From positions 1-41,469 of the forward strand of contig NZ_RCHC01000023.1 in NCBI RefSeq assembly GCF_003664645.1: DNA of 41,469 nt, written 5' to 3'. The notes beneath the pieces are model-generated. The model was not told the DNA's origin and made no database searches. It saw nothing but the letters and a program-made list of their open reading frames with translations. Both the position numbers and the translations under genes were made by a program. The DNA is from Acinetobacter chengduensis (lineage in GTDB: Bacteria > Pseudomonadota > Gammaproteobacteria > Pseudomonadales > Moraxellaceae). Of this stretch, positions 27,443 to 36,016 are shown piece by piece. Position 1 is the stretch's first letter. Each line of letters opens with the position of its first letter.

Positions 27443-27868
27443 ATGAAAAATATCCGACCATCCTTGACGTTGGCTTTATTGGAAGCCCGTGAAGCACTTA
27501 TGACCCATTTTCGTCCTGAATTGAACGAGATGGGTTTAACCGAACAACAGTGGCGCATTATCCGTACATTGGCGCAATACCAGGAATTAGATAGCACGAC
27601 CTTGGCCGAAAAAGCTTGTATTTTAAAGCCAAGCTTGACGGGCATTATTAATCGCATGCTAGAAACGGGCTTGATCGTGCGCCGTCGTTCAGATACAGAC
27701 CAGCGTTTCTCATTCATTTCGTTAAGTGAAGAAGGGCAAAAGATTTTTGCCCAAATGCGTGGGCGCATGGAAAGCCGCTATCAAAATATTCAGGACCGTT
27801 TTGGTGAAGAAAAAATGCAACAGCTGATGGAACTTCTCAAAGAGATTCAAAGCTTAAAGCAAGACTGA
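27443..27868 (+). CDS. hpaR: HpaR, MarR-family repressor of the homoprotocatechuate operon
   Basis: A 141-aa MarR-type repressor, close in length and sequence to E. coli HpaR: SLTLALLEAREALMTHFRP, the winged-helix block LTEQQWRIIRTLAQ, ACILKPSLTGIINRM and the wing RRRSDTDQRFSFISLSEEG. In E. coli it represses the meta-pathway operon and itself until 4-HPA-type effectors bind. ATG 27443 aligns with the E. coli start; ATG 27428 would add five residues. Neither has a Shine-Dalgarno sequence, so the mRNA may be leaderless or nearly so. It is convergent with an MFS exporter gene 25 bp away that carries an exact box in its own promoter. Confidence 0.92.
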   Translation: MKNIRPSLTLALLEAREALMTHFRPELNEMGLTEQQWRIIRTLAQYQELDSTTLAEKACILKPSLTGIINRMLETGLIVRRRSDTDQRFSFISLSEEGQKIFAQMRGRMESRYQNIQDRFGEEKMQQLMELLKEIQSLKQD

Positions 27869-27883
27869 TATTTTACTATCTAT

Positions 27884-27910
27884 ATGCGCTGAGCTACAGC
27901 TTTGGCGCAT
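27884..27910. terminator. Possible shared terminator of hpaR and the exporter
   Basis: ATGCGC and GCGCAT (27884-27889, 27905-27910) with an inner AGCT/AGCT pair form a branched or bulged hairpin between the converging genes, followed by TTT only. It overlaps the last codons of the exporter gene. Confidence 0.35.
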
Positions 27911-29102
27911 TTAGATGCGGATAAATCCGAAGCCAATTAAACAGCGCATAGCTTAAAAGAATACATGCAAAGATCAGCATCACATTTTGCGGTGCGATTA
28001 GGCTGGCGAACAATCCTGCACAAAGCCCGCCGAGTGCATCAAAGCCAAATCGAGTAGAGGTGTAAATAGACACCACACGTCCCCGTAAAGATTCTGGTGT
28101 ATCTTGCTGTAACACAATATTGGTGGAAATATTGGATGTAGATATCCCAAAACCCAATAAAAACATCGCCAGCATCAAAAATATGTAGCTAGAAGAAAGA
28201 GCTAAGAGCAACAAGCCAGCACCACAAAACAAGAGATTGAATAAAATTTGTGTGTGGACACGTTTAAAGCTTTTTTGTCCAGCAAGAATTACGGACGAGA
28301 GTAATGAACCTACGCCTGCCGCACCCCAAAGTATCCCTAAGGTTTTTTCATCGCCTTGTAATATATCTTTTGCATATACAGGGAGCAGAGCGACATAACT
28401 AGAAGCAGTCATATTGAGTATAAAAACAGTCAGCATTAAATATTTAAAAACGTGGTGCCGATAGACGTACTCAAAACCTTCTTTAAGTACATTTTTGATA
28501 TTTCCTTGCGCGATTGAAGATTTTACTTGTTTCATGCAAAAAACAGCCAGCGCCAACACCAAATAGGATAGACCATTTAAATAAAAGCAAAGCTCTGCAC
28601 CAATGCTGGCCAGCAAAAGACCAGCAATAGGCGGGCCAACAAAACGGGAGGCATTAAACACCATGGCGTTTAAGGCCAAGGCATTTGGTAGCGCAGTTTT
28701 GTCTTCGATAATTAGACTGAGTAAGGACTGACGTAGGGGCGTATCAATTGCACTTAATATACCCAGTAGCAAGGAAAGACCAATAAGTATGGAAGGCGTT
28801 AGCCAATGAAAATGATAAGCCACACCTAATAAAATGGCTTGGGCAAACAACAGTATCTGAATAAATATTAGAGTTTTGCGTTTGTCGATTTTATCGATCC
28901 AAGCACCAGCAAAAGGGCTCACAAATAACTGTGGAATGAGCGCACAAAAACCAATAATGCCCAGTAATGCGGTGGAATTTGTCAGTTCATAAATAATCCA
29001 AGCAAGTGTAACTTGTTGAATCCAAGTACCCAACGTGGAAAGTGAATGGCCAATAAAATAGTTACGAAAGTTTGGAAAACGTAATGAACTGAAGGTATGC
29101 AC
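27894..29102 (-). CDS. DHA3-type MFS exporter with an HpaR-type box
   Basis: A 402-aa, roughly 12-helix transporter of the MFS_3/EntS-like group: FRNYFIGHSLSTLGTWIQQVTLAW at the N-terminus, GAWIDKIDKRKTLI as motif A and STNIVLQQDTPESLRGRVVSIY before the last helices. The group exports catecholate siderophores, macrolides and similar molecules. An exact HpaR-type palindrome lies 16 bp before its GTG start, so it should be induced together with the 4-HPA pathway. Export of a toxic catechol such as homoprotocatechuate, or of excess 4-HPA, is a reasonable inference. No Shine-Dalgarno sequence precedes the GTG, as for hpaR. Confidence 0.83.
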   Translation of the reverse strand: MHTFSSLRFPNFRNYFIGHSLSTLGTWIQQVTLAWIIYELTNSTALLGIIGFCALIPQLFVSPFAGAWIDKIDKRKTLIFIQILLFAQAILLGVAYHFHWLTPSILIGLSLLLGILSAIDTPLRQSLLSLIIEDKTALPNALALNAMVFNASRFVGPPIAGLLLASIGAELCFYLNGLSYLVLALAVFCMKQVKSSIAQGNIKNVLKEGFEYVYRHHVFKYLMLTVFILNMTASSYVALLPVYAKDILQGDEKTLGILWGAAGVGSLLSSVILAGQKSFKRVHTQILFNLLFCGAGLLLLALSSSYIFLMLAMFLLGFGISTSNISTNIVLQQDTPESLRGRVVSIYTSTRFGFDALGGLCAGLFASLIAPQNVMLIFACILLSYALFNWLRIYPHLNAPKL

Positions 29103-29118
29103 GAATGATTAATTATTA

Positions 29119-29134
29119 AGTTAATATATTAACT
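29119..29134. promoter_or_regulatory. HpaR-type box before the exporter gene
   Basis: The third exact copy of AGTTAATATATTAACT, 16 bp upstream of the leftward exporter GTG. TATATT within the box could act as the -10, putting the start of transcription close to the GTG. No clear -35 is visible. Confidence 0.65.
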
Positions 29135-29232
29135 ATATTAGGGGCTTTTAACTGATTTTAAAATAGAATTTTCACTATAAATGGATAAGATTCATATTAA
29201 ATAAAGTTATGCTACGTTGAGTACAACAAATA

Positions 29233-29263
29233 AAAAAAAGAGCCTAAATCAGGCTCTTTTTTT
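29233..29263. terminator. Terminator of the acyltransferase gene
   Basis: AAAAAAAGAGCCT and AGGCTCTTTTTTT pair around AAATC. A- and T-tracts on both sides allow use from either strand. It reaches the stop codon of the leftward gene. Confidence 0.9.
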
Positions 29264-29816
29264 ATTGATGAATGTCCCAGCGACGATTCACCGATGTTCC
29301 TGCATTATTGTAATGGATCACTTTGGCATAGTTACCCACTGCGGTTGCATTATCTGGAATGTCTTTAGTGACTACGCTACCTGCACCAATCGTTGCATTT
29401 TGACCAATATTGACATGATCAACAATACATACATTAGGGCCAATATAAACATTGTCGCCAATGACAGCGGCTTGTCTGCCACCATTTGCACCAATGGTAG
29501 TAAATTGAGATAAATTTACATTGTTGCCAATAATCGTCGTTGGGTTTACAACCAAAGGCCCACCATGACCAATAAAGAGGCCATAGCCAATTTGAGTGGT
29601 ACAGTGAATATCTATACTGTATTTCTTTTTCTTATAATAAAAAATAGGGTAGGCAATTTTACGCCAAGGTGATTGCGGGCTTGCAAGACGAAGCCAAACG
29701 CTAAAATTAAAACCACGGTTAAACAAATAATTTTTAATAAACGACTTCCAGCTGGTGTTGCCACAGTAGCGATAGAGGTCACTTAAAATAAGTTTGGATA
29801 ACATGGTTGAATTCAC
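29262..29816 (-). CDS. Hexapeptide-repeat acyltransferase, serine-acetyltransferase-like
   Basis: A 184-aa protein. Residues about 70-165 form a left-handed beta-helix of hexapeptide repeats (IGNNVNLSQFTTIGANGG, IGDNVYIGPNVCIVDHVNIGQNATIGAGSVV). His-Gly-Gly in FIGHGGPLVVNP is at the likely acyl-transfer site. It is shorter than CysE and lacks the CysE N-terminal helical domain; the N-terminal 65 residues (SDLYRYCGNTSWKSFIKNYLFNRGFNFSVWLRLA) resemble acetyltransferases of surface polysaccharide synthesis annotated as serine acetyltransferases. It stands alone with its own terminator, without cysteine genes beside it. The acceptor is unknown. Confidence 0.8.
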   Translation of the reverse strand: MNSTMLSKLILSDLYRYCGNTSWKSFIKNYLFNRGFNFSVWLRLASPQSPWRKIAYPIFYYKKKKYSIDIHCTTQIGYGLFIGHGGPLVVNPTTIIGNNVNLSQFTTIGANGGRQAAVIGDNVYIGPNVCIVDHVNIGQNATIGAGSVVTKDIPDNATAVGNYAKVIHYNNAGTSVNRRWDIHQ

Positions 29817-29956
29817 TGCATCATAAAAAGAGAGAAGACTGTCCTATACAGCCTGAGAATTAATTATAGTCAAAAATAACCAAGCAATTGTTCACTTAAA
29901 ATGAAAAGAAATCAATTGGTGTTTATTTGCACAAATGTGTGAAAGTGTTCAAATGA

Positions 29957-29985
29957 TTGAAGTATTCTGCATGTCGTCTTATAGT
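29957..29985 (+). promoter_or_regulatory. Orphan sigma-70-type promoter
   Basis: TTGAAG (29957-29962) and TATAGT (29980-29985) are exactly 17 bp apart. There is no annotated gene between this promoter and the terminator at 30103-30129. Confidence 0.55.
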
Positions 29986-30041
29986 GAAATTACAGTAGGT
30001 CGAAACATTAAGTAGACGCTACAAAGTAGTTGGACGGATCA

Positions 30042-30104
30042 ATGACAGCTCGTTTTGAGTTTGCTAGTTCAAACAATACAATCAGCACTAGCCTTCCAAC
30101 ATAA
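30042..30104 (+). CDS. Possible 20-aa small protein
   Basis: ATG at 30042 opens a 20-codon frame (MTARFEFASSNNTISTSLPT) whose TAA runs into the terminator stem. GGACGGA upstream is only a weak ribosome site. There is no run of one amino acid as in a leader peptide and no membrane segment. It may be chance within a small RNA. Confidence 0.2.
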   Translation: MTARFEFASSNNTISTSLPT

Positions 30105-30129
30105 AGCCCGCCAATGTGCGGGCTTTTTT
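30103..30129 (+). terminator. Terminator of the candidate small RNA
   Basis: AAAGCCCGC and GCGGGCTTT form a 9-bp GC-rich stem with a six-base loop, followed by T residues. Confidence 0.9.
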
Positions 30130-30353
30130 AATGGATTAATGTCTATAAAGTGGAAACTGATGGGTCAGATATATAGCAAAATTGTCATACAATATTAATT
30201 TATTCAAACTATCTCTTTGATATATCATTTTTAAAATTAAGAAAAGTTACATTGCCATGAAATCTAACATTTTCTTTGTGGTTGATTGTTTTGTATGTGC
30301 TATAACACATAAATAGATAGATGACGTTGATAATTGAAGAAGGATATAGTGAA

Positions 30354-30575
30354 ATGATAAAAATGATTGATATTAAAGTGAAAGATCAATATAGCCAGAT
30401 TCTCGATGCAAAAGCAGTTTTGAGTACACGTCTTATGGAGCAAGCCGCAGAAGGAACTCCAGTATCTCGCCATATTGATCATATTTTTGTGAATGGTGAA
30501 ATGATTCAACCCAGCATTGAATTTCTGTATGAAAGCCAGACTTCACCAAGTATTTATAAAGTAATTGAAGCCTAA
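30354..30575 (+). CDS. Small protein of unknown function
   Basis: A 73-aa protein (MIKMIDIKVKDQYSQILDAKAVLSTRL...). I do not recognise a family. It is soluble in character, mixed charged and hydrophobic, without signal peptide or membrane segment. I chose ATG 30354 because AAGAAGGA lies at 30337-30343; the frame opens at ATG 30321 without a ribosome site. TATAAC at 30301-30306 could be a -10. It is a single-gene unit closed by its own terminator, which supports it as a real gene. Confidence 0.65.
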   Translation: MIKMIDIKVKDQYSQILDAKAVLSTRLMEQAAEGTPVSRHIDHIFVNGEMIQPSIEFLYESQTSPSIYKVIEA

Positions 30576-30605
30576 ATTCACTGAATAATAGCTTGATCAA
30601 ACCGT

Positions 30606-30635
30606 AAAAAAGCTCCCTAGTTGAGGAGCTTTTTT
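30606..30635 (+). terminator. Terminator after the 73-aa gene
   Basis: AAAAAAGCTCC and GGAGCTTTTTT pair around an eight-base loop, followed by a T-run; it may also serve the leftward side. Confidence 0.88.
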
Positions 30636-30670
30636 ATTAGATGTTTCTTTCATTTGTTTAAGTATTTAGC

Positions 30671-31021
30671 TTATTCACAAATGAGTTTGACTAGAACATC
30701 ATAACGCGCAAATTCTTGCACGACAGTCTGTAAAATCTGTTGGCCTTCGAGTGTCGTTGCTAATAAATCAATTTCCGTATTTTGAGCACTGTCAAAGCAT
30801 TCAATATTTTGAATCAGCCATTGCTGTTCGTGTGCAGTACTATGAATAATAACTCGTCGTGCTTGTAATTGGTCATTGGCTTGGCGCGGTAATACATAGG
30901 TAATGGCCAGCTGGATGTCATGCAGTTCACTTGCAGGGCTTAAAAAGGTAATCACCCAATTACCGACTTTACTCAATTGAGTCGGATGGTCAAAAGGGTC
31001 AAACTCAAATAAAACTGCCAT
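30671..31021 (-). CDS. Conserved-looking hypothetical protein, 116 aa
   Basis: I do not recognise a family. The protein starts MAVLFEFDPFDHPTQLSKVGNWVITFLSP, is acidic and glutamine-rich, and has no membrane segment or signal peptide. It is a single leftward gene between a small unknown gene and another unknown gene. The coding pattern is clean over its whole length and the ATG is preceded by a weak AAGAG. Cytoplasmic location is likely; nothing suggests a role. Confidence 0.6.
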   Translation of the reverse strand: MAVLFEFDPFDHPTQLSKVGNWVITFLSPASELHDIQLAITYVLPRQANDQLQARRVIIHSTAHEQQWLIQNIECFDSAQNTEIDLLATTLEGQQILQTVVQEFARYDVLVKLICE

Positions 31022-31254
31022 GCGTCACGCTCTTAAAATACAGCCTTATCTATGCCAAATATAACAATGAAAACCCATTAGCATTAAGTCGTAGTGTGTA
31101 AATGATGCTTGAGCTACTTTGAATATAATTGAGAGAATTTTAGACAAATTGAGTGTTTTAAAACTAACAAAAGTTTAATTTGAGAGCTTTTATAAATCAG
31201 AATGAACATAAAAGCTCTAAGTATAAACATAGCGATGACCTAGAGTGATCTCGC

Positions 31255-31899
31255 TTAATCACTAGCCAAGGTGTGAATACTAGAATTCACATATTTTAAA
31301 GCCATATTGAGTTGAGCAGGCTGAATTCGCGATTCTTGTAAATGGGTCATCCATTGCATTTGGCAGGTTTTTAATTCAGCAGGATGCTGCGTTTTATGAA
31401 TTTTTTCAATCAATAACTTAGCCATAAGGCCACAATATTGTTGCAATTGTTGCGTCATGAAATCTTTTAACTCGTTTAGAGTTGAAGCATGGGTACGTAG
31501 CGTTGTTGTTTCAGGCCTATGTTCTTGATGAGCTTCTTGATTCGAAAGAATGAGTGATGGCGTATCAGGCATCACAAAAGTTTGAGTGCTAGATTCAATG
31601 GGCTCATTCGTGGCTGTTTGAATCTCTGTAGTTTGTAGCGATGGGGCAGTGAAAGCATCGTCAGTTATCGGCGGGATGTCTAAATCTGGGCTAAATGTAG
31701 CCTCTGTTTGAATGAGACCGAGCTCTAAAAGTTGTTGAATTAATTCAGGAGTAGCAAATCGATTTTGCATTGATGAATTCATCGCATTGAAATCATCTGT
31801 GCCGATGAGTAGCAAGAGTCGACGTTGTTTTGCATTTAATGCTAAGTCACGTAATTTGATGGTGCGAAAACCAAGTTCGGTTTTATAAAAAGTAGACAT
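31255..31899 (-). CDS. Hypothetical protein with N-terminal winged-helix-like segment
   Basis: A 214-aa protein. Residues about 20-65 (NAKQRRLLLLIGTDDFNAMNSS ... PELIQQLLELGLIQ) have the pattern of a small winged-helix-like domain seen in some bacterial signalling proteins. Residues about 70-140 are Thr/Ser/Pro/Glu-rich and probably disordered; about 140-210 is helical (LNELKDFMTQQLQQYCGLMAKLLIEKI). The three-part layout suggests an adaptor, but no function can be assigned. It is a single leftward gene; the 100 bp before the next gene are AT-rich without a clear terminator. Confidence 0.6.
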   Translation of the reverse strand: MSTFYKTELGFRTIKLRDLALNAKQRRLLLLIGTDDFNAMNSSMQNRFATPELIQQLLELGLIQTEATFSPDLDIPPITDDAFTAPSLQTTEIQTATNEPIESSTQTFVMPDTPSLILSNQEAHQEHRPETTTLRTHASTLNELKDFMTQQLQQYCGLMAKLLIEKIHKTQHPAELKTCQMQWMTHLQESRIQPAQLNMALKYVNSSIHTLASD

Positions 31900-31997
31900 A
31901 CCTTAATTTATTCCCCAATAAATCAAGGCACATCCTATTGTGTAAAAATTACACTGAAATGACAGTTTAATGAATTTTCATTTGATTTTTAACAATT

Positions 31998-32696
31998 TTA
32001 TAGGGTTTTAACCGCCGTATTTTCTAAAGCTTTACGTAGGTAAGGGTCTAAATCTTCTTGGCGCATCAGCCATTGCACATAGTCCGCAGGGAGTTCAGCA
32101 ATTGCTGTACCACGGTGCTTACCAAAATTTAAGCTACGTGGAATGCGAGCATCTTCAGAAAGCGCATAGAGGGATTCAAGGTCATTCACTTTGAGTTGGT
32201 GCACAATATGCATCAAAATATTAGCCGTTAAAATAATATCCATATCTGCACGGTGTGCTTTACGAATCATTTCACGGGCTTTTTCACTACCTTTGCTAAT
32301 CATATAAATTAATGCAGAAATATTATGCGCTTCAGCATCAGGCCAAACACGACGTGCAAGGGCAAGTGTACAAATGGCTTTAATTTTAGATGTATTCACA
32401 CCACATTTTTCTAATGCGCGAAGATCATAATCAATATTATGGCCAATAATATAAGTTGTTTCAGCGGGGAGCTGAAAACTACTATAATGTGGCATACCGA
32501 CCAAGTCTGACTCTAAAATATGATGTACAGCCATGGCTGCAAATGAAATGGGCTCATCCACAGTATACAGCTGATCAAATACTTTGGTTTTGTCTAAGCT
32601 GAGCTTGCCATTTTGTATTTCGATCGGCGCGTATGCAATTTCAATGGGTTGACCATTTAATGTATGTGTTTCTGTATCAAGAATAATGGCTTGCAT
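31998..32696 (-). CDS. exoX: ExoX-like 3'-5' exonuclease
   Basis: A 232-aa DnaQ-fold exonuclease. AIILDTETHTL (Exo I motif with Asp and Glu), GHNIDYDLRAL (Exo II) and KAHRADMDIILT (Exo III with His and Asp) are present. The C-terminal FGKHRGTAIAELPADYVQWL module is the DUF3820-type tail also found in E. coli ExoX. ExoX removes nucleotides from 3' ends in mismatch and recombinational repair. I chose ATG 32696 because it puts the first motif at the usual distance from the N-terminus; a GTG at 32768 would add 24 residues with no known counterpart. It is a single gene. Confidence 0.82.
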   Translation of the reverse strand: MQAIILDTETHTLNGQPIEIAYAPIEIQNGKLSLDKTKVFDQLYTVDEPISFAAMAVHHILESDLVGMPHYSSFQLPAETTYIIGHNIDYDLRALEKCGVNTSKIKAICTLALARRVWPDAEAHNISALIYMISKGSEKAREMIRKAHRADMDIILTANILMHIVHQLKVNDLESLYALSEDARIPRSLNFGKHRGTAIAELPADYVQWLMRQEDLDPYLRKALENTAVKTL

Positions 32697-33164
32697 GCCC
32701 AAATCCAAAAGCAAAATGAATATGCCCAATCTATCATTTGCGTCGAATGCTGACAAACCCAACTGCACTGAAAGAGATGACCTTGCATGTATTTGCTGAA
32801 AATATGAGTCAATTAAGATTTATTTGAGTACGTCATATATCCATAAAGTCTAGTTTTAGTGTTCATAGCTTAAAGTTCTTTATTTAAGAAGAATTGAAAA
32901 AATAAGTTATCGAGTAGACCAACTTAATTTAGTTTCATAGCGCTTGTGTAAATTTCAAAGCATCCAACGCTGATCTAAATGTTATTCCTATCTCTTTAAG
33001 ATTAGGTTCACCTTCACATAAAAATACTCAGTTGGTCATGCGTTCATAGACATTTTTACATCATATAACGCATAGGTTGTCATTGATCTTAAATACTCTT
33101 GTGTATATGCGCATGGACGGGGTATATATAAAATGGTGAAAAAAACAACAAGGAAGGACTTCGA
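32697..33164. other. Gene-free gap between exoX and the lipase-like gene
   Basis: About 470 bp of AT-rich DNA without a gene. At its right end TTGTGT (33099-33104) and TATATA (33123-33128) are 18 bp apart and should drive the lipase-like gene; the palindrome ATGCGCAT (33107-33114) sits in the spacer. Nothing else stands out. Confidence 0.5.
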
Positions 33165-34421
33165 ATGAAAAAACATATTTTAGCAGTCTTAATGGGCGGT
33201 TCTATTTTACTAACGGCATGTGGCGGTGGCGATGGTGGAGAGGCCGTCTATATCATTGATAATGGGATACCTAAAAATAATATCGAGAGTCCTGTTGTTA
33301 AAACAGTGGGCTACACCGATGCTAGTCCAACAGCAGATAATGTTTTAGCTACGGTCAGTTCAGATAAGTCCCTAATGACTTATAAAATGCTAGGTGTGAA
33401 TGGAAAAGAGACCCAAGCAACCGCATTAGTATTTACGCCAAATACAGCTAAACCAGCGGGGGGATGGCCTATTGTTGCATGGGCGCATGGAACTACTGGT
33501 GTTGCGGATATGTGTGCACCCAGCCAACAAGGTTTAAAAGGCAATGAATATTTAATTCAAGCGCTATTGGCTGCTGGCTATGCGGTGGTTGCACCAGATT
33601 ATGAAGGACTGGGGGAGCCAAGTGGCCGTGAACCACATCCATTCTTAAATCTAAAAAGTGAAGCTTTTTCAATTACAGATGCTGTGGTTGCAGCACGTAA
33701 TTATCTTGGCAATACCACAGAAAATCGATGGTTGGTTGTTGGGCATTCGCAAGGCGGGCAAGCGGCTTTAGGCGCAGCACAATATGCATCACGTGCGCAG
33801 TTAAGCTATAAAGGTGCGATTGCCGTAGCACCCGCATCATTTTTGGGTTCTGTGTTGAGTATTGGAGAAGATGCTGCTCAACAAATGACAGATCCAACAG
33901 CACAAATTACCACATTGGCTTCTTTAGATACCTTTACTGCATTGATTGTTGCTGGTATAAAAAATCAATATCCAAATTTGCAATACAACCAAATCTTTAA
34001 ATCACCAACGGATTCAATTGCAGCAGAAGCAGAAACATTATGTTCTGATAAGTTGGGTGATGCTTTGGGTGGGGCAATGGGGAAATATTTACAGCAAAAT
34101 ATGAGCTTAGTAAATTACCCACGAACCCAAGCGAATTTCATGACGGATATTCCAGAAGTGAAAGACTTTTTGGTTAATGGTTCACAGCCGTTAAAAACAG
34201 CGATTAAAACTTCAATTATTATTTATCAAGGGACACTCGATCCAACGGTGCCACGCCAAGTGACAGATGCTTTGGTGAAATCAGCACCAGAGGGCACAAC
34301 AATTAGTTATAAAACAGATGATGCACTTCCACTAGCAGCTAAATGGGATCACATCACAGCCTATAGTTTAAATTTGGGCAATATTGTGAAAGATGTACAA
34401 TCTCTAATGCCAATTCAATAA
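33165..34421 (+). CDS. Alpha/beta-hydrolase lipoprotein, secretory-lipase type
   Basis: A 418-aa predicted lipoprotein. The signal peptide ends in LLTAC with lipidated Cys19, followed by a Gly-rich linker (GGGDGGE). The hydrolase domain has WAHGTTGVADMCAPS for the oxyanion region, the nucleophile elbow GHSQGG (Ser195), and probable Asp359 (GTLDPTVP) and His396 (KWDHITAY). The overall plan matches the fungal/bacterial secretory lipase family. It probably hydrolyses esters at the cell surface or in the periplasm; the natural substrate is unknown. AAGGAAGGA precedes the ATG. It stands alone with its own terminator. Confidence 0.83.
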   Translation: MKKHILAVLMGGSILLTACGGGDGGEAVYIIDNGIPKNNIESPVVKTVGYTDASPTADNVLATVSSDKSLMTYKMLGVNGKETQATALVFTPNTAKPAGGWPIVAWAHGTTGVADMCAPSQQGLKGNEYLIQALLAAGYAVVAPDYEGLGEPSGREPHPFLNLKSEAFSITDAVVAARNYLGNTTENRWLVVGHSQGGQAALGAAQYASRAQLSYKGAIAVAPASFLGSVLSIGEDAAQQMTDPTAQITTLASLDTFTALIVAGIKNQYPNLQYNQIFKSPTDSIAAEAETLCSDKLGDALGGAMGKYLQQNMSLVNYPRTQANFMTDIPEVKDFLVNGSQPLKTAIKTSIIIYQGTLDPTVPRQVTDALVKSAPEGTTISYKTDDALPLAAKWDHITAYSLNLGNIVKDVQSLMPIQ

Positions 34422-34433
34422 GTTAATTTAACT

Positions 34434-34470
34434 AAAATGCTCATTTTTAGAATAAAGATGGGCATTTTTT
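34434..34470 (+). terminator. Terminator after the lipase-like gene
   Basis: A 15-bp stem with two G-U pairs (AAAATGCTCATTTTT against AAAGATGGGCATTTT), loop AGAAT, then T residues. Confidence 0.85.
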
Positions 34471-34576
34471 ATTGCAAACAGCACGAACTTCATTCTCTAC
34501 TTGATAAAACTTCATGCTACAATACGCGCCAATCTTAGCACGGCTTAAAAGCCCTACATTTCATAGGACCTCGCTA

Positions 34577-35833
34577 ATGTTTGCCAACACATCTATTGCT
34601 GAATTTGATCCGGAAATCGCTAAAGCGATTTCTCAAGAAGATGCCCGCCAAGAAGCGCACATCGAACTCATTGCTTCTGAAAACTACTGCTCACCAGCAG
34701 TAATGGAAGCTCAAGGGTCTAAACTCACTAACAAATATGCGGAAGGCTACCCAGGCAAACGCTACTACGGCGGCTGCGAATATGTAGACGTTATTGAACA
34801 ACTAGCGATTGATCGTGCTAAAGAACTTTTCGGCGCAGACTATGCAAACGTACAACCGCATGCAGGTTCACAAGCAAACTCTGCAGTTTACTTAGCGCTT
34901 CTTAACCCAGGCGATACAGTATTAGGTATGAGCTTGGCTCACGGTGGTCACTTGACTCACGGTGCTAAAGTAAGCTTCTCTGGTAAAACTTACAACGCAA
35001 TTCAATACGGTTTGAACCCAGAAACTGGCGAAATCGATTATGAAGAAGTTGAACGTTTAGCTGAAGAACATAAGCCACGTATGATCGTTGCTGGCTTCTC
35101 TGCTTATAGCCAAATTGTTGACTGGCAGCGTTTCCGTGACATCGCGGACAAAGTTGGCGCTTACCTATTTGTAGATATGGCTCACGTTGCAGGTCTAGTT
35201 GCTGCTGGTGTTTACCCAAGCCCAGTTCAAATTGCTGACGTAACAACAACGACTACACATAAAACACTTCGTGGCCCACGTTCAGGTTTAATCCTTGCGA
35301 AAGCAAACGAAGAAATTGAGAAAAAACTTCAATCAGCTGTATTCCCAGGCAACCAAGGCGGTCCTTTGGTTCATGCTGTAGCAGCAAAAGCGATCTGCTT
35401 TAAAGAAGCAATGGCGCCTGAATACAAAGCTTATCAACAACAAGTTGTTAAAAACGCGAAAGCAATGGCTGAAGTGTTGATCGCTCGCGGTTACGATGTT
35501 GTTTCTGGTGGTACTGAAAACCACTTGTTCCTATTGTCTTTAATCAAACAAGGCGATATTACAGGTAAAGAAGCTGATGCTTGGTTAGGTGCTGCTCACA
35601 TTACTGTGAACAAAAACTCTGTACCAAACGATCCTCGTTCTCCGTTCGTAACTTCAGGTATCCGTATTGGTACGCCTGCAGTAACAACTCGCGGTTTTGG
35701 CGAAGCTGAAGTACGTGATTTGGCTGGATGGATTGCAGACATTTTAGATGCAAAAGGCGACGAAGCTGTAATTAACGCAGTTAAAGCGAAAGTTGAAACT
35801 GTTTGCGCTAAATTCCCAGTTTACGCAAAATAA
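34577..35833 (+). CDS. glyA: Serine hydroxymethyltransferase
   Basis: A 418-aa pyridoxal-phosphate enzyme, one residue longer than E. coli GlyA. It interconverts serine and glycine with tetrahydrofolate and is a main source of one-carbon units. Lys229 in [14 protein letters not shown] binds the cofactor; [29 protein letters not shown] and [15 protein letters not shown] are family blocks. I chose ATG 34577 ([11 protein letters not shown]) with TAGGA upstream. The frame opens at 34514, but TACAAT at 34518-34523 looks like the -10 of the glyA promoter, so those codons are probably untranscribed. The codon choice (e.g. many -AAC, -TTC) suggests high expression. Confidence 0.97.
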   Translation: MFANTSIAEFDPEIAKAISQEDARQEAHIELIASENYCSPAVMEAQGSKLTNKYAEGYPGKRYYGGCEYVDVIEQLAIDRAKELFGADYANVQPHAGSQANSAVYLALLNPGDTVLGMSLAHGGHLTHGAKVSFSGKTYNAIQYGLNPETGEIDYEEVERLAEEHKPRMIVAGFSAYSQIVDWQRFRDIADKVGAYLFVDMAHVAGLVAAGVYPSPVQIADVTTTTTHKTLRGPRSGLILAKANEEIEKKLQSAVFPGNQGGPLVHAVAAKAICFKEAMAPEYKAYQQQVVKNAKAMAEVLIARGYDVVSGGTENHLFLLSLIKQGDITGKEADAWLGAAHITVNKNSVPNDPRSPFVTSGIRIGTPAVTTRGFGEAEVRDLAGWIADILDAKGDEAVINAVKAKVETVCAKFPVYAK

Positions 35834-35845
35834 GTTCTACTTGAG

Positions 35846-35873
35846 AAAAAGCCCCCTCAAGGGGGCTTTTTTT
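35846..35873 (+). terminator. Terminator after glyA
   Basis: AAAAAGCCCCC and GGGGGCTTTTT with a TCAA loop, then T residues; a strong intrinsic terminator. Confidence 0.95.
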
Positions 35874-36016
35874 ATAGCTGAATTAAATACAGTTTCAGCA
35901 GAATACTTAGTGTTACTCAAGTGCAGAAAATTCTGCTATAACTTAATAAATAGCTTCATAAAGAATGATTCATTTGATCATCATTTGAATGGATAAAAAT
36001 ACAAGGATAATTATAG

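Larger units (their letters stand above)
29992..30129 (+). ncRNA. Candidate small RNA of about 138 nt
   Basis: The 537-bp gap 29817-30353 contains one compact transcription unit: a good promoter at 29957-29985, then about 138 nt, then a strong intrinsic terminator. It is not a tRNA and shows no feature of a known structured RNA that I recognise. A 20-codon frame lies inside (30042-30104), so a small regulatory RNA, a small mRNA or both are possible. The rest of the gap has no further clear signal. Confidence 0.45.

Noticed and set aside
34421..34433. AGTTAATTTAACT resembling the HpaR-type box after the lipase-like gene
   Set aside because: The half-sites are one base apart instead of four, it overlaps a stop codon rather than a promoter, and it is outside the island.
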